From Chlamydiia bacterium (GTDB taxonomy: Bacteria; Chlamydiota; Chlamydiia; Chlamydiales; 2-12-FULL-49-11), in the NCBI GenBank assembly GCA_022601435.1, contig JAJACQ010000037.1, positions 1-60,985 of the forward strand: a stretch of DNA of 60,985 nt. The letters run 5' to 3'. The notes beneath the pieces are model-generated. The model was not told the origin of the DNA. It saw only the letters and a list, made by a program, of their open reading frames with translations, and did no database searches. Made by a program: the position numbers and the translations under genes. Positions 17,128 to 25,583 of this stretch are shown here, in pieces (within the stretch, counting starts at the first letter, position 1; every line of letters starts with the position of its first letter).

Positions 17128-17849
17128 GCCAGCCTGTTATAGAAATAAATGACCTATCCTTTTGGTATGACAAGAAAAAAGTACTAAAAGATATCAAGCT
17201 TAAGCTAAATGATCATGGCTTTTATATTTTTCTTGGTCCTAATGGCGGAGGCAAAACGACTCTAATCAAGTTGATTATGGGGATTTTACAGCCACGCAGA
17301 GGAAGCGTTAAAATCTATGGCGAAAATCCCAAAAACGTCAGAGGGAAAATTGGCTACATCCCCCAAAAATTAGAATTTGATCCCATTTTCCCAATCACCC
17401 TTTTTGAGTTCCTTCAGCAGGGTCTTTTATCTAATCTTCCCTGGCATGGAAAGTGGCCGCAATGGACGTTTGTCAAGGTTGAAGAAATGCTCAAAAGATT
17501 TTCTTTAGAAGATTTAAAAAAGAGATCAATGGGCGAGCTTTCGGGCGGGCAGTTACAAAGATCTATCATTGCTCGGGCTTTAATTTCTGATCCAGATATT
17601 TTAATTCTAGATGAGCCCTTATCAGGACTTGACCATAAGGCTACAAAGAATATTATTTCGTTAATTGAGCAAATGCAGGGCAAAAAAACTATTATCTTAA
17701 TAACGCACGTGATTACTCACCTACTTAAAAAAGCAGATTCAGTCTATTTAATTGAAAAAACCATGAGCCCTTTAAAAGACGAGGCCCTATGTAAGCATAT
17801 GGAGCTTGGGCTTTTTCACACAGAAGAGGAGGGATGCGATCATGAATGA
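17124..17849 (+). CDS. Zinc/manganese ABC transporter ATPase
   Basis: A 241-residue ABC ATPase that powers the metal transporter. Walker A is GPNGGGKTTL (about residue 38), the signature is LSGGQLQRSIIARAL, and Walker B is ILILDEPLSGLD, with the switch His in ILITH. It overlaps the binding-protein gene by 4 bases and the permease start by 8 bases, so the three products are translationally linked. Confidence 0.94.
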   Translation: MSQPVIEINDLSFWYDKKKVLKDIKLKLNDHGFYIFLGPNGGGKTTLIKLIMGILQPRRGSVKIYGENPKNVRGKIGYIPQKLEFDPIFPITLFEFLQQGLLSNLPWHGKWPQWTFVKVEEMLKRFSLEDLKKRSMGELSGGQLQRSIIARALISDPDILILDEPLSGLDHKATKNIISLIEQMQGKKTIILITHVITHLLKKADSVYLIEKTMSPLKDEALCKHMELGLFHTEEEGCDHE

Positions 17850-18696
17850 TTCTTTCTTGTCAGCTCTTTCATCCAACCCCTTTTTGCAAATGGCTTTAAT
17901 GGCGGCTCTTTTAGCCTCAATCGGCGGTGGAATTATGGGAAGTTATACCGTTGCAAGGCGAGTTGTCTTCATATCAGGAAGTATTGCCCATGCTGTTTTA
18001 GGAGGTATCGGTATCGCTATCTACCTTCATTACTTTACTCTTAATCCAATTTTTTCTCCCCTTTCTGGTGCGATAGTTTCTGCGTTTGTTTTTGGTTTTA
18101 TCATCGGATGGATGCATCTGAAGTATAAACAACGCGTGGATTCAGTGATTGCAGCTGTTTGGTCTTTTGGAATGGCAATTGGTGTGATTTTGATCTCTAT
18201 AACACCTGGCTCAAATGCTGAATTAATGAATTTTTTATTCGGGAATCTTCTTTGGGCAAGTACTCGAGAGCTTTATCTATTAGGCATTTTAAATTTTATC
18301 ATCATAGTTTCAAGTATTTTATTACATAAGAGATTCTTAGCTATTTGTTTTGATGAAGTAAACGCCTATCTTCAAAAACAACCTGTAATTTTAATTTATT
18401 TTTTCTTGCTTTCTCTCATTTGTTTGACAATAGTTATTTTGATTCAGGTAGTAGGAGCAATTCTTGTGATCTCAATGCTATGCTTGCCTGCGGCAATTGC
18501 AAATATTTTCACCAGGTCACTTTCAAAAATGATTTACCTAGCAATCATCCTTTCTTGCCTCATGTCCTTTATAGGAACTTACATCTCATATCTATTTAAT
18601 TGGCCTGTTGGAGCAACAATTGCACTCATCACCACCTGCTTTTATTTTTTATCTTTACCTGTAAAGCAACTTCTGGTATCATTTCCGCAAAAATAA
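17842..18696 (+). CDS. Zinc/manganese ABC transporter permease
   Basis: A polytopic membrane protein of about 284 residues in the ABC-3 family (ZnuB/TroC). Typical segments are FISGSIAHAVLGGIGIAIYL and VVGAILVISMLCLPAAIANI. The ATG at 17842 is chosen because GAGGAGG lies 9 bases before it; the longer frame from 17806 reads into the end of the ATPase gene. It completes the metal uptake system. rplU starts 14 bases after its stop. Confidence 0.92.
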   Translation: MNDSFLSALSSNPFLQMALMAALLASIGGGIMGSYTVARRVVFISGSIAHAVLGGIGIAIYLHYFTLNPIFSPLSGAIVSAFVFGFIIGWMHLKYKQRVDSVIAAVWSFGMAIGVILISITPGSNAELMNFLFGNLLWASTRELYLLGILNFIIIVSSILLHKRFLAICFDEVNAYLQKQPVILIYFFLLSLICLTIVILIQVVGAILVISMLCLPAAIANIFTRSLSKMIYLAIILSCLMSFIGTYISYLFNWPVGATIALITTCFYFLSLPVKQLLVSFPQK

Positions 18697-18710
18697 CAAA
18701 GGAATAACCG

Positions 18711-19028
18711 ATGAAAGCAATAATTAAGACTGGCGGGAAGCAGTATAAAGTGAAAGCTGGCGATATTTTAGACGTCGAGCTATTAGGAAACGATGAAAGT
18801 GACAAAGTAATTTTTGATTCTGTATTACTTCTCGATGATGGTAAATCTGTACAAGTAGGAGCTCCTACAGTAGAAGGTGCAACCGTTGTTGCAGAAATGC
18901 TTGGCGAAGTTAAAGATAAAAAATTGATTGTATACAAATATAAGAGAAGACATAACTGCCGTGTGAAGAAAGGTCATAGACAGAAGAAAGCACGTGTAAA
19001 AGTTTTAGAAATTAAGGGAGCTGCATAA
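18711..19028 (+). CDS. rplU: 50S ribosomal protein L21
   Basis: A 105-residue ribosomal protein that binds 23S rRNA in the large subunit. It begins with [14 protein letters not shown] and ends with the basic [15 protein letters not shown] region, both diagnostic for L21. AAAGGAATAACC precedes the ATG. Its stop overlaps the start of rpmA by one base. Confidence 0.97.
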   Translation: MKAIIKTGGKQYKVKAGDILDVELLGNDESDKVIFDSVLLLDDGKSVQVGAPTVEGATVVAEMLGEVKDKKLIVYKYKRRHNCRVKKGHRQKKARVKVLEIKGAA

Positions 19029-19279
19029 TGGCACATAAGAAAGGACAAGGTTCTTCAAGAAACGGTAGAGATTCGAATGCACAAAGACTAGGCGTGAAGA
19101 AATTCGGCGGTGAAGCTGTTCGTGCAGGAAATATTATCATACGTCAACGTGGAACAAAATTCCACCCAGGACAAGGCGTAGGCCTTGGTAAAGATTATAC
19201 AATCTTTGCACTGATTGACGGGAAAATCGTATTTAAGAAAGGTAAAAAAGTTGTTGTTTCAGTTGAAGCTACAGCATAA
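19028..19279 (+). CDS. rpmA: 50S ribosomal protein L27
   Basis: An 83-residue ribosomal protein whose N-terminus reaches the peptidyl-transferase centre. The sequence [16 protein letters not shown] and the core [20 protein letters not shown] are characteristic. There is no cleavable N-terminal extension of the Firmicutes type. A strong terminator follows. Confidence 0.97.
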   Translation: MAHKKGQGSSRNGRDSNAQRLGVKKFGGEAVRAGNIIIRQRGTKFHPGQGVGLGKDYTIFALIDGKIVFKKGKKVVVSVEATA

Positions 19280-19310
19280 ATAAACTTTTTAAATACAAAT
19301 AAAAATTGAT

Positions 19311-19349
19311 AAAAGCATCTCTACTAAAGATAGTATGAGATGCTTTTTT
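19311..19349 (+). terminator. Rho-independent terminator after rpmA
   Basis: AAAAGCATCTC (19311-19321) pairs with GAGATGCTTTTTT (19338-19349). The stem extends inward through TACTA/TAGTA to a 4-base loop and is followed by a T run. It ends the metal transporter-rplU-rpmA transcript before obg. Confidence 0.85.
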
Positions 19350-19369
19350 GAGTTTAAGGAAGCAGCAAT

Positions 19370-20386
19370 ATGTTTACAGATTTTACAAAGCTAAGATGCA
19401 TATCAGGGAAAGGCGGAAATGGCGTGATATCCTGGACACGTGCAAAATACCTACCAAAAGGTGGACCTAGCGGTGGAAATGGCGGCAAGGGCGGCTCTGT
19501 AAAAATCAAAGTCTCAGAACATATCCACTGCCTCGATCACCTGCGTGGTAAAAATCTTATTGCTGCAAATAAAGGAGCAGATGGCTCTTCGAATAATAAA
19601 ACAGGACGAAGCGGAAAAGATACCACCATCCTTGTGCCAGCAGGAACGATTGTCACAAACACAAGCACAGGTGAAATTCTTGCCGACCTAACAACACCAG
19701 ATGAAACCCTCGATATTGCAGAAGGTGGACGAGGAGGACTTGGAAATACCTGCTTTAAAACTGCAACAAATAGAACACCTAGAAAATGTACACCCGGACA
19801 GCTCGGTAAAGAACTAAAGATTTCATTAGAAATGAAAATGATTGCCGATGTTGGATTCGTAGGTCTTCCGAACGCCGGAAAATCCACCCTTATGAAAGCT
19901 CTTACGGCAACAGATGTAAAAATCGGGAACTATCCCTTCACAACACTGAAGCCAAACTTAAGCTACCTGGAATACGACGACTACTCACGAGTCTATATCG
20001 CCGACATCCCAGGAATAATCAAAGATGCCCATAAAGATCGCGGCCTAGGCCTTGCCTTCTTAAAACATATCGAAAGAAGTAAAGCACTCGTATTCATAGT
20101 TGACATCGCTCCCCTCGGAGAAATCTCCGATCCCATCGAAGACTACAAAATTCTTAAAAACGAACTTCTCTGCCACGACAAAGCCCTACTTGATCGCCCT
20201 TCCATCATCGTGCTAAACAAATGCGAACTAGACGGCGCAGATAAATATATCCAAGCATTCAAAGAAGCCTTCCCCGAAGATAAAGATAAAATGATCTCAA
20301 TCTCTGCAAAAGAAAGTCTCAACATCGAAGCCCTCAGCACGCAAATCAAACACATCGCACAACTAGACGGCAAACGCTACAACTAA
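19370..20386 (+). CDS. obg: GTPase Obg/CgtA
   Basis: A 338-residue essential GTPase of large-subunit assembly and stress response. The glycine-rich Obg fold (about 1-155: GKGGNGVISWTRAKYLPKGG and similar) is followed by the G domain with GLPNAGKST (G1), DIPGI (G3), NKCE (G4) and ISAKES (G5). No C-terminal OCT domain is present, giving the short form usual in Chlamydia. Part of the conserved rplU-rpmA-obg order. Confidence 0.96.
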   Translation: MFTDFTKLRCISGKGGNGVISWTRAKYLPKGGPSGGNGGKGGSVKIKVSEHIHCLDHLRGKNLIAANKGADGSSNNKTGRSGKDTTILVPAGTIVTNTSTGEILADLTTPDETLDIAEGGRGGLGNTCFKTATNRTPRKCTPGQLGKELKISLEMKMIADVGFVGLPNAGKSTLMKALTATDVKIGNYPFTTLKPNLSYLEYDDYSRVYIADIPGIIKDAHKDRGLGLAFLKHIERSKALVFIVDIAPLGEISDPIEDYKILKNELLCHDKALLDRPSIIVLNKCELDGADKYIQAFKEAFPEDKDKMISISAKESLNIEALSTQIKHIAQLDGKRYN

Positions 20387-20400
20387 AAGCACCTCTGGTG

Positions 20401-20545
20401 TTGCAAGGGCTCTGCCCCTGCACCCCGCCAAAGGACTACGTCCATCTTAGTACCCACATCTTTTTTTAAAATCCCATGGGACTCTGTCCCATACCCTGGT
20501 CAAGGACTACGTCCTTAACAAACCTATACTTGATTTTTTTTACAA
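20401..20545. repeat. REP-like chain of mini-palindromes after obg
   Basis: Four short palindromes in a row: GGGCTCTGCCC (20407-20417), GGACTACGTCC (20433-20443), TGGGACTCTGTCCCA (20477-20491) and AAGGACTACGTCCTT (20502-20516), then a T run. The segment from 20442 to about 20538 matches 41603-41699 almost base for base (offset 21161). The TGGGACTCnGTCCCATACCCTGG part recurs at 35444. It probably also terminates transcription from obg and from the convergent pagL-like gene. Confidence 0.85.
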
Positions 20546-20630
20546 AAAAATAACAAAATAAAAATAGCCACACCACTCGCCCCCCTTCGCTAATTATGAG
20601 GTTATTATGATTTTTCATAACGAGTTATAG

Positions 20631-21191
20631 CTAGACTTTTAGAGCAAAACCTAATTGTACAGGTATGTCGATCCCACCATTTACAGGAAAGAGCTCGCCA
20701 TTGGAGAAATGATACTGCTTAATATAGAATTCGATGCTTGCATTTTTGGAGAATGAAAGGCCGAGGCCGAATTGATCTTGAAAAACGAACCTATTCGTAT
20801 AGCCAGTCGTGGCAAAAGTATTCTTAGACAAAAGCGAAGGACCAGCAGGTGAATACAAAATGAAAGCCTGAAAAGAAGGTTTTTTCAAAAGATAAACCCT
20901 TGCCATCAAATAAAGACTTCCGACCCAAAGACTGTCCTGAAGAGCGCGAAACGTCTGCAGATTCCCACCACTGACTCCTGCATAAACCGTGACATAACTT
21001 GCCTCATAAACCTTGTGCTCATACCCCAAAATAACAGCCCGATCGACCTTGAGCCTCGCTTTCCACATAAACGGCGGCGGCGGCCTAGCAATATTTTTCG
21101 GTAAATACCCGTCCTCATAACCGCTTGCATAAAAAAGCCCCGAAAAAACTAAAGCCGGCAAACTTAAAAACAAAAACAAATACTTTTTCAT
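20631..21191 (-). CDS. Lipid A 3-O-deacylase-like outer-membrane protein (PagL family)
   Basis: A 186-residue protein with a signal peptide (MKKYLFLFLSLPALVFSG) and alternating hydrophobic strands ending in a hydrophobic residue, as in outer-membrane beta-barrels. The C-terminal segment QYHFSNGELFPVNGGID resembles the PagL/acyloxyacyl-hydrolase H-x-S-N-G signature (catalytic His and Ser). FATTGYTNRFVFQDQFGLGL also fits this family. It would remove an acyl chain from lipid A in the outer membrane. Activity is inferred from the motif. Confidence 0.75.
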   Translation of the reverse strand: MKKYLFLFLSLPALVFSGLFYASGYEDGYLPKNIARPPPPFMWKARLKVDRAVILGYEHKVYEASYVTVYAGVSGGNLQTFRALQDSLWVGSLYLMARVYLLKKPSFQAFILYSPAGPSLLSKNTFATTGYTNRFVFQDQFGLGLSFSKNASIEFYIKQYHFSNGELFPVNGGIDIPVQLGFALKV

Positions 21192-21320
21192 ATAAACAGT
21201 TTATAACTTAAACACTGATTTATTGAATAGAGAGAATCAACAAAAAAGATATTGAGAAAATAAACCAAAACAAATACGGTGCGAAAAGAGACTATAGGGG
21301 CTTTGTTAATAGATTTAACT

Positions 21321-22352
21321 ATGAATTTTTTTAATGAACTTAAAATTGTTATCGAATCTCACAATGAATCACCTATTGTTCATGCTAGTAAGAGACATCT
21401 GGGAATTATCCTTACTATTGTTGGATACCTATTCTTTTCAATGTATACTGTGTTTTTTCAAATTGAAACCAATAATAATCATGGTCTAAACTCATCTTAC
21501 ATGATTTTTTTTGAATTTGCTGTTCTTCATACAGTGATGTTCATTACCTACCTTGTTTTTTGCTTAAGCCAAGGTCGTTCTTATTTAAAATGTAATCGCC
21601 CTAAATTCATCATTATTCGAAGTATTCTGGGAGTCGCTGCTCTTGTTCTTAATTCTCTTGCAAGGGTATGGACCCCAAGTGTAGACAACTCTATATTATA
21701 TAGTACTGATGCTTTCTGGCTTGTTATATTACTCTATTTTCTAAAAATTAAGCTACCTAAAGGAGTATGGCTAGGAACCGTTATAGGGACTTTGGGTATC
21801 GGCTTTGTACTATATTTCGATTATCAATCTCTCTATGATTTTATTGGAGGTCTATTTGGGATATTAGCCGGGATATGCTTGTGCTTAATAATTTTTCTAA
21901 CAAGATATATGGTAAGACGTGATCCACCTTTAAGAATAGGTTTCTATAATAGCTTATTTGGAATCATATTTTTTATTCCCGCTACACTAATTGCTGGCAG
22001 TCTAAATAACTGGAATAATTTTGATTCAAGTTCAATAATATTGATGGTCATATCTGGTTTTATATGGGGATTAGCTTTATTTGTTTTACTTGAAGCATTT
22101 TACTATACAGAAAATCATATTCTTGCCGCTGTGACTTTATTTCTACCGCTCTTTATGGAAACATTTAACTATACGATCAATAAACAAATAGATTCATGGA
22201 GTAATATTGTAGGGTCAACCATAATGAGTATTGGAGGACTTATCGTTATCATTGCCACTTATTTCCATGATAAAAAACATCATCATACAAAGAAAATAAA
22301 GCAAATTAAACTTCCAGAAGTTATCGAAGAGCTAGAAAAAGAAAAGCAATGA
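21321..22352 (+). CDS. EamA/DMT-family transporter
   Basis: About 343 residues with ten predicted membrane helices arranged as two five-helix halves, the drug/metabolite transporter layout. The polar C-terminus is rich in His and Lys (KKHHHTKKIKQIK). Substrate unknown; related intracellular bacteria use such proteins for S-adenosylmethionine or nucleotide-sugar import, but nothing here proves that. The frame is open from GTG 21279. The ATG at 21321 is preferred, although neither has a clear ribosome-binding site. Its stop lies 3 bases from the end of a convergent methyltransferase gene. Confidence 0.8.
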   Translation: MNFFNELKIVIESHNESPIVHASKRHLGIILTIVGYLFFSMYTVFFQIETNNNHGLNSSYMIFFEFAVLHTVMFITYLVFCLSQGRSYLKCNRPKFIIIRSILGVAALVLNSLARVWTPSVDNSILYSTDAFWLVILLYFLKIKLPKGVWLGTVIGTLGIGFVLYFDYQSLYDFIGGLFGILAGICLCLIIFLTRYMVRRDPPLRIGFYNSLFGIIFFIPATLIAGSLNNWNNFDSSSIILMVISGFIWGLALFVLLEAFYYTENHILAAVTLFLPLFMETFNYTINKQIDSWSNIVGSTIMSIGGLIVIIATYFHDKKHHHTKKIKQIKLPEVIEELEKEKQ

Positions 22353-22354
22353 AT

Positions 22355-23050
22355 TTATATATCTTCGAAGCTATATATTCTTAAATCCATTTTATTTGAA
22401 TCACATGAGGATATATCAACTTCAGTCTTATTCATTAAGTTCAGAGTATATCCACAAGCTTGTGCGATACTCTTAATATTATTTATTTTTGCTATGTTAC
22501 CTGTTCCCAAGAGCAGTAAACCACCTTCTCTTAACCATTTCTTAGCTCCTGATATATACTTTTTGAGAGCCTTGTACTCAAAATCAAATACTGATAAAGA
22601 TAGTTCATCAGATATATCTTCTTTATCAGCAGTATAATTAAAAGGATGATTCCAAAAGATTATATCAAACTTTCGTTCTTTAGGAATGGGATCGAAAATA
22701 TCTCCCTCAAAAACTTCGATATCAAGAGAGTGCAACTCAATATTTTGATTAATATTGTCAATGGCCGTTTTATTGATATCAGTTGCAGCTACTTTAGTTG
22801 CTCCACATAACTTTGCCATACATGCTAAACTACCAGTTCCTGCTCCTATCTCTAAAAACTCTTTACCTTTTAGAATCGGTAGCAATCTATCAATATACCA
22901 ACGAGTATCAGATGAAATTACAGGAGAAAATACACCTGGTAATGATTTAAATGTAAATTCATTAATTTTAAACTCTTGTATATCAGTATACTTCTTATGT
23001 TCTGCTAAAAATTTTTTAGAAAGAGTGTTCCATCTTTTTTTTGAAGTCAT
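22355..23050 (-). CDS. Class I SAM-dependent methyltransferase, N5/N6-type
   Basis: A 231-residue Rossmann-fold methyltransferase. Motif I is EIGAGTGSLACMA, an acidic ribose-binding loop follows (AATDINKTA), and motif IV is NHPF, a variant of the NPPY/F motif of enzymes that methylate amide or amino nitrogens. The target is unknown. Its ATG overlaps the stop of the upstream methyltransferase gene by 4 bases, so the two are co-translated. Confidence 0.8.
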   Translation of the reverse strand: MTSKKRWNTLSKKFLAEHKKYTDIQEFKINEFTFKSLPGVFSPVISSDTRWYIDRLLPILKGKEFLEIGAGTGSLACMAKLCGATKVAATDINKTAIDNINQNIELHSLDIEVFEGDIFDPIPKERKFDIIFWNHPFNYTADKEDISDELSLSVFDFEYKALKKYISGAKKWLREGGLLLLGTGNIAKINNIKSIAQACGYTLNLMNKTEVDISSCDSNKMDLRIYSFEDI

Positions 23051-23757
23051 TTTTGTACCACAATGAATTTTTGATCCATATCTAAAGAATTATCTTTTAT
23101 ATTCTTCTTAAGCCAATCAATAATTTCTCTTTTATGCCTATTGAACTCATTTGGATATAGATCAAAAAACAATCTTAAATTTTCGTAAAGTTCTTCAAAA
23201 CTCTCAAACTTCACACTTGAAGCTAAAGTATACTCTTCAAAATTATAATCTTCAAGACACTCTTTTAATTTTAAGTATGTAAAACTACAACTTGTATTTG
23301 TAATTTCCGCAAACGCCTGTTTTAAAGGTCCATAATCATTTTGATCACCATTTACAACGAAAATCGCTTTTCCATTTTCATTCAATAGACCAATAGCCTT
23401 TTGCAATGATTTTTCTAGATCCTCAAAATAATAGACTACATGAGATAAAAGCACTAAATCAAATTTCGTATTTAACTTAACCTCTTCAAAGTCTGAAGTA
23501 ATTAATTGAGTATTTACGGGAAGTTGAATATTATCTCTATCTTCTTTCTCAACAATTACATACTCAGAAACACTAGAGGATAAAATCGATGCAAAAATTG
23601 GTTTTGTACCCATCCCCACTTCTAGAAAAGATTTTATATTTGTCTTCAAAAATTTTTCTTTAATAAATTGAGAAATTAATAATTTTTCATTACCACTCTC
23701 TAATAAATTAGAATACCAACTATGTTCAAAAACTAATTCATCCGACAACCATGACAT
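23047..23757 (-). CDS. SAM-dependent methyltransferase, second of a pair
   Basis: A 236-residue class I methyltransferase-like protein. It shows LEVGMGTKPIFASIL as motif I, an acidic residue after the second strand (VEKED), and FDLVLLSHVVYYF as motif IV. No NPPY motif is present, so a small-molecule or O/N-methyl target is possible. It forms a two-gene operon with the following methyltransferase, AT-rich and isolated from housekeeping genes. The pair looks like a specialised module. Confidence 0.78.
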   Translation of the reverse strand: MSWLSDELVFEHSWYSNLLESGNEKLLISQFIKEKFLKTNIKSFLEVGMGTKPIFASILSSSVSEYVIVEKEDRDNIQLPVNTQLITSDFEEVKLNTKFDLVLLSHVVYYFEDLEKSLQKAIGLLNENGKAIFVVNGDQNDYGPLKQAFAEITNTSCSFTYLKLKECLEDYNFEEYTLASSVKFESFEELYENLRLFFDLYPNEFNRHKREIIDWLKKNIKDNSLDMDQKFIVVQK

Positions 23758-23979
23758 ATCTTTATATCTCCATTATAAATTATTAACAAGTATACATAAA
23801 ATACCCTAATAGAAAAAGCAAAAACTTAAGATTTTATAATAAAGCAGCATAATATTTAAAATTATTAATTTCGTGACTTGACTTCTATTTCAAATTAAAA
23901 AGTTTAGAGCACGACTTAAATTATTTAATAGCGTAATTAATGAAGACTTATAGTAACAAGCAGTTTTTTGGAAAATTAT

Positions 23980-24723
23980 TTAAAATGAATAGTTATATTT
24001 CTCTAATCGATGAATTAGACGCTCTTGAATAAAAGCTAAATTTCTCATTGTATAATTATCTAAATGTTTAAGATGTTTTCCTCTTGGGGGAAAAGCTGCT
24101 ACAGCCCGCTTTATATCGCTTTGTGAGTACTTAAACTCCAAAGCGTTTAATATAAGCTCCAAATTCTTTTCTGGTTCTATTAATAAATCTTCATAACGAA
24201 TAGTTAGTACATTAGGTTGTTTATCCCAATATGTATGAAAATCGCTCCAAGCTCTTAAGTGATCTTTTATATAACCATTTGATAGTTTCTTTTTAGGTAT
24301 CTTTTCTCTTTTAGCATGTGAAGATAATGAGTCTATTGGATTCCGTATTAACCGTATAACCAAATCACAATGAGCAAAGTTTCTAGGCATCGGGTATTTT
24401 AAAAATGGATAGTGTGTTTTTAATAGCGAAAAATGATTGTTAAAGGAGGGATTTTGCCAATCAACCCACGGATTGCCTTTCAATAAGGTTTTATCTTTTG
24501 TATATCTCTTTCCAATTGGCTCTGAAATAGTATACACGCTCCCTGTCGCTATCAAAGTTGCTTCTTCAATTAACCATCGAACCCAATGATTTCCTGAGCG
24601 AGGGTATGTAGCCAAGTATATTCTTTGGGGAGAAGTTTTAACTTTTTCTGCATGAAGAGATTGAAACGACAACAAAAAAAGTAAAGACAAAAATAATCTA
24701 AAGTTTTTTCTAATAAATAACAT
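23980..24723 (-). CDS. Exported sulfotransferase-domain protein
   Basis: A 247-residue protein with an N-terminal signal peptide (residues 1-25, ending SLHA) and a PAPS-dependent sulfotransferase domain. The 5'-phosphosulfate loop is ATYPRSGNHWVRW and the 3'-phosphate motif is LIRNPIDSLSSH. It would transfer sulfate from PAPS to a carbohydrate or other hydroxyl. A signal peptide on a PAPS enzyme is odd, because PAPS is cytosolic. It implies action outside the bacterium, in a compartment with host PAPS, or membrane anchoring by an uncleaved helix. It lies 29 bases after ridA on the same strand. Confidence 0.85.
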   Translation of the reverse strand: MLFIRKNFRLFLSLLFLLSFQSLHAEKVKTSPQRIYLATYPRSGNHWVRWLIEEATLIATGSVYTISEPIGKRYTKDKTLLKGNPWVDWQNPSFNNHFSLLKTHYPFLKYPMPRNFAHCDLVIRLIRNPIDSLSSHAKREKIPKKKLSNGYIKDHLRAWSDFHTYWDKQPNVLTIRYEDLLIEPEKNLELILNALEFKYSQSDIKRAVAAFPPRGKHLKHLDNYTMRNLAFIQERLIHRLEKYNYSF

Positions 24724-24752
24724 GTGAACCGTTAAAATTCTCCAAATTTTGC

Positions 24753-25154
24753 TTAATCTAATATGGCCGTTGCTTCAATTTCGATTAAAAACTCTGGGCG
24801 TGCTAAAGATGAGACTCCAATCCAAGTCGCTGTTGGCGGCTCATTTGGAAAAAAGCACTTTAGTCCGTCACTTACAAATTCTGATTCTTCCATCCACTTA
24901 TCTACAATATAAATCCGCATGGCTACAATGTTTTTTAGTGTACCCCCGGCTTCAATTACAGCCCGTTTTAAATTCTCTAAACTTTGCCACACTTGTGCAC
25001 GCAAGTCATTTTCACCAACAATATTTTGCTTTTCATCCCATGCAACCTGCCCAGAAAAGTACGCTGCACGATTTCCTTGCGCGACTACAATCTGTGAAAA
25101 CCCATATTGCTGACTTGCAAATAATGAATCTGGATTCAAACTTTTTTTAGTCAT
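24753..25154 (-). CDS. ridA: RidA/YjgF-family imine deaminase
   Basis: A 133-residue protein of the RidA family, trimeric enzymes that hydrolyse reactive enamine/imine intermediates. Family segments YFSGQVAWD, QVWQSLENLKRAVIEAGG, and the C-terminal PTATWIGVSSLARPEFLIEI (with the Arg of the active site) are present. The likely role is general metabolite repair in the cytosol. Confidence 0.88.
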   Translation of the reverse strand: MTKKSLNPDSLFASQQYGFSQIVVAQGNRAAYFSGQVAWDEKQNIVGENDLRAQVWQSLENLKRAVIEAGGTLKNIVAMRIYIVDKWMEESEFVSDGLKCFFPNEPPTATWIGVSSLARPEFLIEIEATAILD

Positions 25155-25182
25155 AATCTCCTTACTTTTTGCGATTGACGCC

Positions 25183-25209
25183 CGAGGAATGAAGTTTTAA
25201 AATACGAAG
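25183..25209. repeat. 27-bp direct repeat, copy 1
   Basis: A 27-base sequence starting CGAGGAATGAAGTTTT and ending AAAATACGAAG is repeated exactly at 25291-25317, spacing 108. Both copies lie between ridA and tRNA-Phe. The bases just before each copy (GACGCC and TATCGC) are not the same. Confidence 0.85.
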
Positions 25210-25290
25210 CTTTGGCACACAATCTAGCAATTTTAGATTTAGAACGAGTAGTTTAACACTTCTTGACAAAGGCGTATACGATGGTATCGC

Positions 25291-25317
25291 CGAGGAATGA
25301 AGTTTTAAAATACGAAG
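25291..25317. repeat. 27-bp direct repeat, copy 2
   Basis: Exact copy of 25183-25209, 15 bases from the 3' end of the tRNA-Phe gene. It could be the residue of a duplication or an attachment-type repeat next to the tRNA, but it does not match the tRNA sequence itself. Confidence 0.8.
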
Positions 25318-25332
25318 TTATAAATCAAAATT

Positions 25333-25405
<73 letters not shown>

Positions 25406-25522
25406 TCTTCAAAAAGGGTCTGCTACGAACCCTTTCACCTGAAAAAACAGATGGAATTGAAAAAAGTATACTCTATCGCCTTAATTTCTGACAAGAAGCA
25501 TTTTCACTCAAATTTAAAAAAA

Positions 25523-25550
25523 TTGACAGCGCAAGTTTATTTATGATACT
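25523..25550 (+). promoter_or_regulatory. Sigma-66-type promoter for the 25584 gene
   Basis: A perfect -35 TTGACA (25523-25528) is spaced 16 bases from GATACT (25545-25550), which is one mismatch from a good chlamydial -10. It lies 34 bases before the start codon, with AGAGGAAG as ribosome-binding site in between. Confidence 0.6.
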
Positions 25551-25583
25551 TTAAGTCACTAATATTTAGAGGAAGACCTTATT

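Noticed and set aside
24749..25150. Plus-strand frame over ridA
   Set aside because: It is antisense to ridA, whose family motifs are clear.
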